Source: Billgrantia antri (GTDB lineage Bacteria; Pseudomonadota; Gammaproteobacteria; Pseudomonadales; Halomonadaceae). Taken from it: DNA of 64,000 bases. The stretch spans positions 558,001 through 622,000 of the forward strand of contig NZ_JAHYCA010000003.1 of the NCBI RefSeq assembly GCF_019430905.1, written 5' to 3'. Made by a program: the position numbers and the translations under genes. This document shows, piece after piece, positions 28,209 to 36,720 of the stretch; positions within the stretch are counted from its first letter, which is position 1; the number at the start of each line of letters is the position of its first letter. The notes below the pieces were generated by a model. That model saw only the letters and a list, made by a program, of their open reading frames with translations, ran no database searches and was not told where the DNA came from.

Positions 28209-29501
28209 TCACCAGCCGAGCCGGTCCCGCGTGGCGTAGTACCATGCTCCGAGCGCCGAGAGCGGCACGCGCAGCAATCGCCCACCGGGGAACGGCAGGT
28301 GCGGCAGGCCGGCAAAGGCCTCGAATCGCTCGCCCTCGCCGCGCATCACTTCGGCGATCAACTTGCCGGCCAGGTGCGAGCAGGTTACCCCGTGCCCCGA
28401 GTAGCCCTGTGCATAATAGACATTGTCGTTAAGGCGACCGAACTGCGGCAATCGATTGAGCGTCATCAGGAAGTTGCCGCTCCAGGCGAAGTCAATGCGC
28501 GCATCGGCCAGCTGCGGAAAGGTCTTGAGCATCTTGGGACGAATCACCGCGGCAATATCCGCCGGATCCTGGCCGCCGTAGTTGACCCCGCCACCGTAGA
28601 GCAGGCGGCCGTCGGCGGTGAAGCGATAATAGTCGAGCAGGTAGTTGCAATCCTCCACCGCCATGTCGTGAGGGATCAGCTCGCGACGCAGCGCCTCTGG
28701 CAGCGGCTCGGTGGTGATGATCTGCGTACCACAGGGCATCGACTTGCCCTCCAGCTCCGGCAAGATGCCCTGCAGGTAGGCGTTGCCGGCCATCACCACG
28801 CGCCGTGCAGTCACGCTGCCACTCGGCGTACGCAGCGTGACGCTCTCACCGTGACGCACCTCGAGCACAGGGGATTGCTCATGGATCTTGCCGCCCAGCG
28901 ACTCGAACGCAGCGGCCTCGCCCAATACCAGATTGAGCGGATGCAGGTGGCCACCGGAATGATCCACCAGTGCACCGACATAGCGTTCGCTGCCGATCTC
29001 GCGCCGGTAGGCCTCGCCCTCCAGCAGTTCCAGCTGACGGTTGCCATAGCGCTCCCATAGCGCCTTGTGCTCGCGCAACCCCTCGAGCTGCTTGCGGTTG
29101 CAGGCAGCGAACAGGTTGCCCTGCTTCAGGTCGCAGGCGATCTCGTAGCCGGCGATACGATCACGAATGATGCGATTGCCCTCGAAGGCCATATCGCCCA
29201 AGGCCCGCGCGGTGCCGGCACCGTACCTGGCCTCGATCACGTCCATATCGCGGCTGTAGCTATTGACGATCTGGCCGCCGTTGCGCCCGGAAGCGCCGAA
29301 GCCGACGCGGGCGGCCTCGAGCACGACCACCTCCAACCCCTGCTCGGCCAAGTGCAGGGCCGCCGAGATACCGGTGAAGCCCGCCCCCACCACGCACACC
29401 TCGCACTCGATGTCGCCGACCAGGGCGGGGCGCTCCGGCACGGGGTGGGCTGTGGCAGCATAGTAGGACGCCACATGCTCGGCATTGGCTTGGATCGACA
29501 T
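28209..29501 (-). CDS. puuB: Gamma-glutamylputrescine oxidase, copy 1
   Basis: 430 aa FAD-dependent oxidase of the DAO/GlpO type. PuuB oxidises gamma-glutamylputrescine to the aldehyde with H2O2 release. The Rossmann motif CVVGAGFTGISAALHLAEQG and the flavin signature GFGASGRNGGQIVNSYSRD are near the N terminus; GHLHPLNLVLGEA and YYAQGYSGHGVTCSHLAGK follow. The start at 29501 is supported by GAGGT and the MSIQANAEHVASYYAATAHP opening typical of PuuB. It is the last gene of the pot-puu operon, 26 nt after potI. A second, divergent puuB begins the same operon. Confidence 0.93.
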   Translation of the reverse strand: MSIQANAEHVASYYAATAHPVPERPALVGDIECEVCVVGAGFTGISAALHLAEQGLEVVVLEAARVGFGASGRNGGQIVNSYSRDMDVIEARYGAGTARALGDMAFEGNRIIRDRIAGYEIACDLKQGNLFAACNRKQLEGLREHKALWERYGNRQLELLEGEAYRREIGSERYVGALVDHSGGHLHPLNLVLGEAAAFESLGGKIHEQSPVLEVRHGESVTLRTPSGSVTARRVVMAGNAYLQGILPELEGKSMPCGTQIITTEPLPEALRRELIPHDMAVEDCNYLLDYYRFTADGRLLYGGGVNYGGQDPADIAAVIRPKMLKTFPQLADARIDFAWSGNFLMTLNRLPQFGRLNDNVYYAQGYSGHGVTCSHLAGKLIAEVMRGEGERFEAFAGLPHLPFPGGRLLRVPLSALGAWYYATRDRLGW

Positions 29502-29527
29502 AACTACCTCATGCTCAACGAAAAAAA

Positions 29528-30364
29528 TTATCTTCCTGCCGTCATATCCTGCAACATCGCCTGCCGCCGCCTTGCCTCGCTGCGCCGCATCAGGTACCAG
29601 GCGATGAAGGTGGCCAGCGATACCGCCAGGATGATCAGCGTGGCCAGGGCGTTGATCTTGGGCGAGACGCCAAGGCGCACCGAAGAGAACACCACCATCG
29701 GCAGCGTGGTCGCACCGGGACCGGAGACGAAGCTGGCGATCACCAGATCGTCGAGCGACAGGGTGAAAGCCAGCAGCCATCCCGCCGCCAGCGCCGGCGC
29801 AATCACCGGTAGGGTGATCTGGAAGAAAGTACGCACCGGGCGGGCCCCCAAGTCCATGGCCGCCTCCTCGATCGACAGGTCCACCTCGCGCAGACGTGAG
29901 GCCACCACCACCGCCACATAGGCGCTGCAGAAGGTGGTGTGGGCAATCCAGATGGTGACCATGCCGCGGTCCGCTGGCCAGCCGATCAGCTGCGCCATGT
30001 GCACGAACAGCAGCAGCAGCGACAGACCGGTGATCACCTCGGGCATCACCAGCGGCGCAGTGACCATGCTGGAGAGCGCCGTCTTGCCGCGGAAACGGGC
30101 GAAGCGCACCATCACGAAGGCGGCCAGCGTGCCCAGGCACACCGCCATGGAGGCGGAAAAGAAGGCGATGCGCAGGCTGGTCCATATGGCCGAGAGGATC
30201 TGCTCGTCACGAAACAGTTCGACATACCAGTGCGCCGAGAAGCCCGCCCATACGGTGACCAGACGCGACGAATTGAAGGAGTAGATCACCAGGATGAGCA
30301 TCGGCAGGTAGAGGAAGACGAGCCCGACGATCAGCATCACGGTGGTGAAGGATGGCTTGCGCAT
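29528..30364 (-). CDS. potI: Putrescine ABC transporter permease PotI
   Basis: 278 aa inner-membrane permease with six hydrophobic segments and the EAA loop EEAAMDLGARPVRTFFQITL that docks with the ATPase. It begins MRKPSFTTVMLIVGLVFLYL. I choose the ATG at 30364 because GGAGGAG lies 5 nt upstream. A GTG at 30370 would overlap the potH stop but leaves no room for a Shine-Dalgarno. It pairs with PotH in the PotFGHI putrescine importer. Confidence 0.95.
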   Translation of the reverse strand: MRKPSFTTVMLIVGLVFLYLPMLILVIYSFNSSRLVTVWAGFSAHWYVELFRDEQILSAIWTSLRIAFFSASMAVCLGTLAAFVMVRFARFRGKTALSSMVTAPLVMPEVITGLSLLLLFVHMAQLIGWPADRGMVTIWIAHTTFCSAYVAVVVASRLREVDLSIEEAAMDLGARPVRTFFQITLPVIAPALAAGWLLAFTLSLDDLVIASFVSGPGATTLPMVVFSSVRLGVSPKINALATLIILAVSLATFIAWYLMRRSEARRRQAMLQDMTAGR

Positions 30365-30366
30365 GG

Positions 30367-31275
30367 TCACTCCTCCAGCTCACGGGACTGGTAGCGGTGG
30401 AACAGGGCGATGGGCACGATTAGGATCGCCAGCATCACCATCGCCAGTGCCGAAGCCACCGGCCAGTCACGGTTGTGGAAGAACTCTTCCCACAGCACCT
30501 TGCCGATCATTACCGTATTGGGCCCGCCCAGCAGCTCCGGGATCACGTACTCCCCCACCGCCGGGATGAACACCAGCATCGAGCCGGCGATGATGCCGCC
30601 CTTCGATAGCGGCAGCGTCACGGTGAGAAAGGTGTTGAACTTGCGCGAGCCGAGGTCCGAGGCCGCCTCCAGCAGCGAGGTGTCGAGCCGGGTCAGGTTG
30701 GCATAGAGCGGCAGCACCATGAACGGCAGGTAGGCATAGACGATTCCCAGAATCACGGCGAAGTTGGTGTTGAGCATGCGAATCGGCGAATCGATCAACC
30801 CCGCCCAAATCAGCAGGTTGTTGATCAAGCCGTTGTTGCTGAGGATACCCATCCAGGCATAGACGCGAATCAGGAACGAGGTCCACGACGGCAGCATCAC
30901 CAGCAGCAGCAATACCAGCTGCCAGCGGGCCGGAGCGCGGGCCATGGCATAGGCCATGGGATAACCGAGCGCGAGGCACAGCACGGTGGCCAGCAGGGCT
31001 ATCTTCACCGAGCCCCAATAGGCCGAGACATACAGCGTGTCGGTGGCCAGGAACAGGTAGTTGCCGAACGTCACGATGACGTTAAGCGTCTGGTTGGCAT
31101 AGTCGAAGATAGGGCCGTAAGGCGGTATCGAGATGGCAGCCTCGGAGAGGCTGATCTTGAGTACGATGCCGAACGGCAGCAGGAAGAATAGGGTCAGCCA
31201 CATTAGCGGGACGGCGATGATCCAGCCACGGCCGGGCTTGAGCAGTCGCCGCAGGCGAGCGGTTACGTGAGTCAT
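30367..31275 (-). CDS. potH: Putrescine ABC transporter permease PotH
   Basis: 302 aa permease. The first helix (IIAVPLMWLTLFFLLPFGIV) is followed by the segment SLSEAAISIPPYGPIFDY, typical of PotH, and the EAA loop LEAASDLGSRKFNTFLTVTL; five further membrane segments are visible. It lies 21 nt after potG and 2 nt before potI, so the three are one translational unit in the pot-puu operon. Confidence 0.95.
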   Translation of the reverse strand: MTHVTARLRRLLKPGRGWIIAVPLMWLTLFFLLPFGIVLKISLSEAAISIPPYGPIFDYANQTLNVIVTFGNYLFLATDTLYVSAYWGSVKIALLATVLCLALGYPMAYAMARAPARWQLVLLLLVMLPSWTSFLIRVYAWMGILSNNGLINNLLIWAGLIDSPIRMLNTNFAVILGIVYAYLPFMVLPLYANLTRLDTSLLEAASDLGSRKFNTFLTVTLPLSKGGIIAGSMLVFIPAVGEYVIPELLGGPNTVMIGKVLWEEFFHNRDWPVASALAMVMLAILIVPIALFHRYQSRELEE

Positions 31276-31296
31276 GCGGATCTCCCGGCGTCTCGA

Positions 31297-32484
31297 TCAG
31301 TCGTGCAGAATGACGGCGCTCTGGTCGTCCCAGTGAACGAATACCGGCTCGTCCCAGCGCGGCCGGTCGCCGCGGCGCTCGGTATTGGTCATGCTGGCCT
31401 TGACCAGGTGGCCGCCCTCCAACCTCACGTAGTAGACCGAAAAGCCGCCGAGGTAGGCGATGTCCTCGACGATACCGGCCGCCCAGTTGGTTTCGCCCGA
31501 CGGACGTTCGCGGGTCAGCCAGGTCTTTTCCGGACGCACCGCCACCCACACCCGACGCTCGTCGGCCTGGGTGCTGACACCGTGACCGATGCGAATCGAG
31601 CGGCCGAGCGCGGGGCTCTCGATGATGCAGTGGTCGGTTTCATCGACGACGATCTCGCCCTCGAACAGGTTCACCGTACCCACGAACTCGGCCACCATGC
31701 GGTTGGCTGGGCTCTCGTAGACGTCCATCGGCGTTCCCACCTGGGCGATCCAGCCATCGGCCATGATCGCCACGCGGTCGGCCATGGTCATGGCCTCCTC
31801 CTGGTCGTGGGTAACCATGATGCAGGTGACGCCGACACGCTCCAGGATCTGCACCACCTCGAGCTGCATCTCGGTGCGCAGCTTCTTGTCCAGCGCCCCC
31901 ATCGGCTCATCGAGGAGCAGCAGCTTGGGTCGCTTGGCCAGCGACCGGGCCAGTGCCACGCGCTGCCGCTGGCCGCCGGAGAGCTGGTGCGGCTTGCGTC
32001 GGGCGTAGGCCTCCATGTGCACCAGCTTGAGCATCTCGGCCACACGCTCGTCAATCTCGCGTCGAGGCAGCTTGTCCTGCTTGAGGCCGAAGGCGATATT
32101 CTGCGCCACCGTCATGTGCGGAAACAGCGCGTAGGACTGGAACATCATGTTGATCGGCCGCTCGTAGGGCGGCATGGCGGTGATATCTTCCCCATCGAGC
32201 ACGATCTGACCTTCGCTGGGCTTCTCGAAGCCTGCCAGCATGCGCAGCAACGTCGACTTGCCCGAGCCGGAGCCGCCCAACAGGGCGAAGATCTCGCCGC
32301 GACGAATCGACAGGCTGACATCATCCACCGCCAGTACGCCGTCGAAGCGCTTGCTGACGCGGCGAATCTCCATCAAGTCTTCGTGACGGGCCGGGCGCGG
32401 CTTGCCGAGCGCCCCTTCGGCCTGAGCCATGCTCGTGGCGGTTCGTCGCGGTGGCTCCGTCGCTGGGGTCCGGGTCTCAGGCAT
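31297..32484 (-). CDS. potG: Putrescine ABC transporter ATPase PotG
   Basis: 395 aa ABC ATPase. Walker A is LLGGSGSGKST, the signature LSGGQRQRVALARSLA, Walker B LLLLDEPMGALDKK, and the switch His is in MVTHDQEEAM. A C-terminal TOBE-type domain follows (residues about 290-395). I start at the ATG at 32484 (MPETRTPATEPP) because AGGAGA lies 7 nt upstream; the open frame extends further but without similarity. The first 50 residues are a low-complexity extension ahead of the usual PotG start. It lies 152 nt after potF, with an intercistronic hairpin between. Confidence 0.95.
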   Translation of the reverse strand: MPETRTPATEPPRRTATSMAQAEGALGKPRPARHEDLMEIRRVSKRFDGVLAVDDVSLSIRRGEIFALLGGSGSGKSTLLRMLAGFEKPSEGQIVLDGEDITAMPPYERPINMMFQSYALFPHMTVAQNIAFGLKQDKLPRREIDERVAEMLKLVHMEAYARRKPHQLSGGQRQRVALARSLAKRPKLLLLDEPMGALDKKLRTEMQLEVVQILERVGVTCIMVTHDQEEAMTMADRVAIMADGWIAQVGTPMDVYESPANRMVAEFVGTVNLFEGEIVVDETDHCIIESPALGRSIRIGHGVSTQADERRVWVAVRPEKTWLTRERPSGETNWAAGIVEDIAYLGGFSVYYVRLEGGHLVKASMTNTERRGDRPRWDEPVFVHWDDQSAVILHD

Positions 32485-32605
32485 CACAGCATCTCCTGTG
32501 CAAACGAGATGAAAGCGAAGGCGGAACTCGTCACGAATGGTGCCTGGCCGGGCCCGACGACCTGGGCGTGGCGGCACCAGGGGTACGTGACGAATTCAGG
32601 TCTAT

Positions 32606-32629
32606 ATGCCGGCCCCGCAGGGCCGGCAT
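32606..32629 (-). terminator. Intercistronic hairpin between potF and potG
   Basis: A perfect 10-bp inverted repeat ATGCCGGCCC/GGGCCGGCAT with a 4-nt loop begins 8 nt after the potF stop. The following bases (ATATAGACC) are only weakly T-rich. Such hairpins after binding-protein genes commonly act as a partial terminator and 3' stabiliser, raising binding protein over permease and ATPase levels. Confidence 0.7.
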
Positions 32630-32636
32630 GGGAGGG

Positions 32637-33737
32637 TCAGATACCGGACTTCACCCGGTTCCAGACGCGGGTACGTATGCGCTGCACGGCCAGCGGCTTC
32701 TCCTCGGCAACGTAGAGGTTATCCATCACCTCCTGGTCGGGGTAGACGGCCGGGTCGTTGAGGATCTCCGGGTCGAGATACTCGTTGGCGGCGATATTGG
32801 GGTTGGCGTAGACCACATACTCGGTGATGTCGGCAGCGATCTCGGGCTCGAGGATGAAGTTGATGAAGGCGTGGGCATTGTCCGGGTTGGGCGCGTCGGC
32901 CGGAATCGCCATCATGTCGAACCACAGCGCCGCGCCCTCCTTGGGTATGGCGTATTCGATGGTAAAGTCTCGCCCGGCCTCCTCGGCGCGGTCGGCGGCC
33001 TGGAAGATGTCGCCGGAATAGCCCGCCGCCACGCAGATATCGCCGTTGGCAAGGTCGGAGATGTAGCGCGACGAGTGGAAGTAGGTGATGTTGTCGCGCA
33101 CCGCGGCGATCAGATCGCCGGCCGCCTCAAGATCTTCTCTTTCTTCGGACTTTGGTGAAAGCCCCAGATAAGCCATGGCCGGCGAGAGCATCTCGTCGCC
33201 CGAATCGAGCATGGCGATACCGCAACCGCCCTCGTTCAGTGCCGCGGTCACCTCGGGATCGAAGATCAGCGCCCAGGAATCCAGCGGCGCGTCCTCGCCG
33301 AGGATCTCGGTGACTCGCTCGACGTTGTAGCCGATGCCGTTGGTGCCCCACATGTAGGGAATCGAATACTGGCTGCCCGGGTCGATCGACTCCAGTTGCT
33401 CCATCAGTTCGGGGTTGAGGTTCTCCATGTTGGGGATCTTGTCGTGATCCAGCTCCATGTAGACCCCGGCGCTGATCTGGCGGGTCAGGTAGTGGTTGGA
33501 GGGCACCACCACGTCATAGCCGGAGCGCCCAGAGAGCATGGCGGCGTCGAGCACCTCATTGCTGTCGTAGACGTCGTAGATCACCTCGATGCCGGTGGCC
33601 TCGGTGAACTTTTCCAGCGTGTCCGGCGCAATGTAGTCCGACCAGTTGTAGACGCGCACCTCATTGGCCTGGGCGGCAGCGGCGATGGTCAGTGAGCACA
33701 GCGCTACGGCCTGAGTCAGCTTGCGTTTACATGACAT
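32637..33737 (-). CDS. potF: Putrescine-binding periplasmic protein PotF
   Basis: 366 aa. A signal peptide (QAVALCSLTIAAAAQA, cleavage about residue 24) precedes the mature start NEVRVYNWSDYIAPDTLEKF, highly typical of PotF/SpuD. Ligand-site features include YDSNEVLDAAMLSGRSGYDV, the SNHYL turn, and YMWGTNGIGYN. The ATG at 33737 (MSCKRKLTQ) has AGAGGTG 5 nt upstream. PotF with PotGHI is a putrescine-preferring system; spermidine or spermine binding (SpuD/SpuE) cannot be told apart by eye. It lies 67 nt after puuA copy 2. Confidence 0.95.
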   Translation of the reverse strand: MSCKRKLTQAVALCSLTIAAAAQANEVRVYNWSDYIAPDTLEKFTEATGIEVIYDVYDSNEVLDAAMLSGRSGYDVVVPSNHYLTRQISAGVYMELDHDKIPNMENLNPELMEQLESIDPGSQYSIPYMWGTNGIGYNVERVTEILGEDAPLDSWALIFDPEVTAALNEGGCGIAMLDSGDEMLSPAMAYLGLSPKSEEREDLEAAGDLIAAVRDNITYFHSSRYISDLANGDICVAAGYSGDIFQAADRAEEAGRDFTIEYAIPKEGAALWFDMMAIPADAPNPDNAHAFINFILEPEIAADITEYVVYANPNIAANEYLDPEILNDPAVYPDQEVMDNLYVAEEKPLAVQRIRTRVWNRVKSGI

Positions 33738-33804
33738 GATGACACCTCTTGTTCGCATTGTTGTCGTCGGCCCGACCACAGCAGCTGGCCGGTCATTCTT
33801 CCCA

Positions 33805-35151
33805 CTAAACGCTCAACAGCAGGAACTCCCTCTCCCACGAGCTGATGACTTTCTTGAAGTTCTCGTTCTCCACCCGCTTGACTGCCACGTAGCCGGTCAC
33901 GAAGCGATGTCCCATGTAGCGCTCCAGCTCGCTGCAGTTCTCCATCCGCTCCAGGGCCTGCTCGAGGGTGAACGGCAGGCGCAGGTTGCGACGCTCGAAG
34001 GCTCGGCCCTGCACCGGCGCGGAGGGGTTGAGCTGCTGCATCATACCGAGGTAACCACACAGCAAGCTTCCCGCAATGGCGAGATAGGCGTTGGCGTCGG
34101 CGCCGGGCAGGCGGTTCTCGATTCGCCGGTTCTGCGGTGAAGAGTCCGGCACCCTGAGCCCGCAGGTGCGGTTCTCCTCGCCCCACTCGACGTTGACCGG
34201 CGCCGAGGTGTCGGGCAGGAAACGGCGGAAGGAATTGACGTTGGGCGCCATCAGCGGCAGCGCCTCGGGAATGAAGCGCTGCATGCCGCCGATATGGTGC
34301 AGGAACAGCTGGCTCATGGAGCCGTCCTCGTTGGCAAACACGCTCTTGCCGGTCGTGGCATCCAGCACACTCTGATGGATATGCATGGCGCTGCCGGGCT
34401 CGTTGGTGATCGGCTTGGCCATGAAGGTCGCCACCACGTCGTGCTTGAGCGCCGCCTCGCGCAGGGTGCGCTTGAACAGGAAGACCTGGTCGGCCAGCAT
34501 CAGAGGGTCGCCGTGACGGAAGTTGATCTCCATCTGGGCGGTCCCCTCCTCGTGGATCAGGGTATCGATGTCGAGGCCCTGAACCTCGCACCAGTCATAC
34601 ATGTCCTCGAACAGCGGATCGAACTCGTTGGCCGCATCGATCGAGAACGACTGCCGACCGGTTTCCTGGCGCCCGCTGCGGCCGATGGGCGGCAGCAGCG
34701 GCAGGTCGGGGTCCTCGCAGCGCTTGGTGAGGTAGAACTCCATCTCGGGTGCCACCACCGGCTTCCAGCCCTGCTCGGCGTAGAGCGCCAGCACCCGCTT
34801 GAGCTGGTTGCGGGAGGAGAGTTCGATGGGGTTGCCCATCTTGTCGTAGCAATCGTGGATCACCTGGGCGGTAGGCTCCAGCGCCCAGGGTACCGGATAG
34901 ACCGCGGAGATATCGGGTCGGCAGAGCATGTCGATATCAGCGGGGTCGAGCAGTGAGTAATAGAGATCGTCCTCGACGTAGTCACCGGTCACGGTCTGCA
35001 GCAGCACGCTCTCGGGCAGCCGCATTCCCTTTTCGGCCATGAACTTCGACACCGGCGTAATCTTGCCGCGGGCAATACCGGTGATATCGCTGACCAGGCA
35101 CTCCACCTCGGTGATGCGTCGCTCCTTCAGCCAGCTTTCCAGGTCTTTCAT
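33805..35151 (-). CDS. puuA: Gamma-glutamylpolyamine synthetase (PuuA/SpuI-like), copy 2
   Basis: 448 aa glutamine-synthetase-fold ligase. It reads ECLVSDITGIARGKITPVSK, the acidic metal motif VVAPEMEFYLTKRCEDPDLP, EPGSAMHIHQSVLD, APNVNSFRRFLPDTSAP and RIENRLPGADANAYLAIAG. These match the PuuA/SpuI type closely, more so than copy 1. The start at 35151 (MKDLESWLKERR) is preferred over an open frame to 35184. It lies 38 nt after puuB copy 2 and directly before potF, so synthesis of glutamyl-putrescine is coupled to uptake. Confidence 0.95.
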   Translation of the reverse strand: MKDLESWLKERRITEVECLVSDITGIARGKITPVSKFMAEKGMRLPESVLLQTVTGDYVEDDLYYSLLDPADIDMLCRPDISAVYPVPWALEPTAQVIHDCYDKMGNPIELSSRNQLKRVLALYAEQGWKPVVAPEMEFYLTKRCEDPDLPLLPPIGRSGRQETGRQSFSIDAANEFDPLFEDMYDWCEVQGLDIDTLIHEEGTAQMEINFRHGDPLMLADQVFLFKRTLREAALKHDVVATFMAKPITNEPGSAMHIHQSVLDATTGKSVFANEDGSMSQLFLHHIGGMQRFIPEALPLMAPNVNSFRRFLPDTSAPVNVEWGEENRTCGLRVPDSSPQNRRIENRLPGADANAYLAIAGSLLCGYLGMMQQLNPSAPVQGRAFERRNLRLPFTLEQALERMENCSELERYMGHRFVTGYVAVKRVENENFKKVISSWEREFLLLSV

Positions 35152-35189
35152 GGGAACCTCATTGCAGCCCGTCCCGGGCGTCACGTTCG

Positions 35190-36485
35190 TTATAGTCGGT
35201 CGCGCAGCTTGTAAAAAGTGGTGGCCAGTACCAGCAGCGGCGTGCGCAGGCGCTCGCCGCCGGGAAAGCGGCGATGGGGCATGGCGGCAAAGAGATCGAA
35301 ACGTTCGCTCTGACCGGCAATGGCTTCGCCAAGCAGCTTTCCGGCCAGCCCGGCCAGCGCCATGCCGTGCCCCGAATAGCCCTGGGCATAGTAGACGTTG
35401 CTGCCAAGGCGGCCGAAGTCCGGCGCACGGTTGAGCGTGATCGCCACGTCACCACCCCAGCGGTAGTCGATACGTACCCCGTCGAGGGCCGGAAACAAGC
35501 GTGCGATCTTGGCGTCCATGCGCTGCTGCAAACCCCGTGGCTCGCGGCCATCGTAGCTGACCTCCCCGCCATAGATCAGCCGCCTGTCGGACGAGAGACG
35601 ATAGTAGTCGAGCACGAAATTGGCATCGGACAGCGCATCGTTGCACGGCAGGACTTGAGCCGCCCGCGCTTCACCCAGGGGTTCGGTGGCGATGATATAG
35701 TTGGCCGCACGCATGACGCGCCCATCCAGCTCCGGCAGCAGTTGCCCCAGGTAGGCATTGGCGCCAACCACCACGAAATCGGCCGTGACCTCCCCCTGGG
35801 CCGTCACCACCGTAGCCGGCTGGCCGCGACGTACGGCCAGGGCGGGGCTGTGCTCGTGAATCGCAACGCCCGCCCGCTGGGCCGCCCGTGCCAGGCCCAA
35901 GGTATAATTGAGCGGATGCAGGTGCCCCCCCTCGTGCTCGAGAAGGGCGCCGGGATAGGCGTCGGTGACGACTCGCTCACGCAGCGCCCCACCTTCCAGC
36001 CACTCGAGCGCCGTGTAGCCGTAGTCCCGCGCCAGGCTCTCCTGCATCTCGCGCAGGCCACGCACGTGGCGCGGCTTGACTGCGGCATGCAGATAGCCCC
36101 AGGCGAGGTCGCAGGGAATGGCGTGGCGCTCGATGAGCTCGGCCGTGAGGCGCACCGCCTCGCGACTCATCTCCCACACCTCCCGGGCACGCTCGCGGCC
36201 AAGCGCCTGCGCTACGGTGGCGATATCGGTCCCCAGACCGGGAAGAATCTGCCCTCCGCTGCGCCCGGAGGCGCCGAAGCCGATCTCGCGAGCCTCCAGC
36301 AGCGCTACCGAATAGCCACGCTCGGCCAGGTGGAGCGCGGCGGAACAGCCGGTGATACCGCCACCGATCACGCACACGTCGACACGCCGCTGGCCGGCGA
36401 GCGGTGGACATATCTGATCGAGACGCACCGCGATCGAGTCGCGATAGTAGGAGGCGGGTCTGTCGGTCTGGGCGGCAGTGGTCAT
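35190..36485 (-). CDS. puuB: Gamma-glutamylputrescine oxidase-like FAD enzyme, copy 2
   Basis: 431 aa DAO-family flavoprotein: CVIGGGITGCSAALHLAERG, the flavin motif IGFGASGRSGGQILPGLGTD, GGHLHPLNYTLGLARAAQR, and YYAQGYSGHGMALAGLAGK. It is related to, but clearly different from, copy 1 at the other end of the operon, especially in the middle third. AGGAAA lies 6 nt before the ATG at 36485. As the first gene after the AT-rich leader region it defines the 5' end of the pot-puu operon. Two oxidases may handle different glutamylated amines (for example putrescine versus diaminopropane, cadaverine or spermidine adducts). Confidence 0.92.
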   Translation of the reverse strand: MTTAAQTDRPASYYRDSIAVRLDQICPPLAGQRRVDVCVIGGGITGCSAALHLAERGYSVALLEAREIGFGASGRSGGQILPGLGTDIATVAQALGRERAREVWEMSREAVRLTAELIERHAIPCDLAWGYLHAAVKPRHVRGLREMQESLARDYGYTALEWLEGGALRERVVTDAYPGALLEHEGGHLHPLNYTLGLARAAQRAGVAIHEHSPALAVRRGQPATVVTAQGEVTADFVVVGANAYLGQLLPELDGRVMRAANYIIATEPLGEARAAQVLPCNDALSDANFVLDYYRLSSDRRLIYGGEVSYDGREPRGLQQRMDAKIARLFPALDGVRIDYRWGGDVAITLNRAPDFGRLGSNVYYAQGYSGHGMALAGLAGKLLGEAIAGQSERFDLFAAMPHRRFPGGERLRTPLLVLATTFYKLRDRL

Positions 36486-36720
36486 ACTGCGTTTCCTGAA
36501 GCGGTACACCGGGACATCGGGTTCGACTAGTCTGGCACCATACCGACAGGGGCTGTCAAGTATTCAATAACGAAATTGACATACCAGCCTTTACCCAACC
36601 CAAGCAGGTCTTTAAAAAATCTTTTAAAAACAGCATTAAATTGAGAAATAGCGCAGCCGAATTGGGTTTTCTCACTATGACGGCCAATTCCGTTTGTAAA
36701 ATAATAACCATCACCCGAGC
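36486..36720. promoter_or_regulatory. AT-rich control region upstream of the pot-puu operon
   Basis: This 235-nt stretch is markedly richer in A/T than its surroundings. It contains an inverted repeat GACAG-GGG-CTGTC (36544-36556), overlapping a minus-strand TTGACA, plus GAATTGG/CCAATTC arms (36659-36665 and 36684-36690), and A/T runs at 36611-36630. It should hold the promoter for puuB copy 2 and downstream genes and the 3' end of the moeB transcript. I cannot fix one -10/-35 pair; several TTATTGAATACT-like sequences compete. Confidence 0.5.

Noticed and set aside
29502..30185. Upstream extension of puuB copy 1 inside potI
   Set aside because: The frame stays open but overlaps potI in another frame, and its residues are low in motif content; the PuuB start at 29501 has a Shine-Dalgarno and matches the family.
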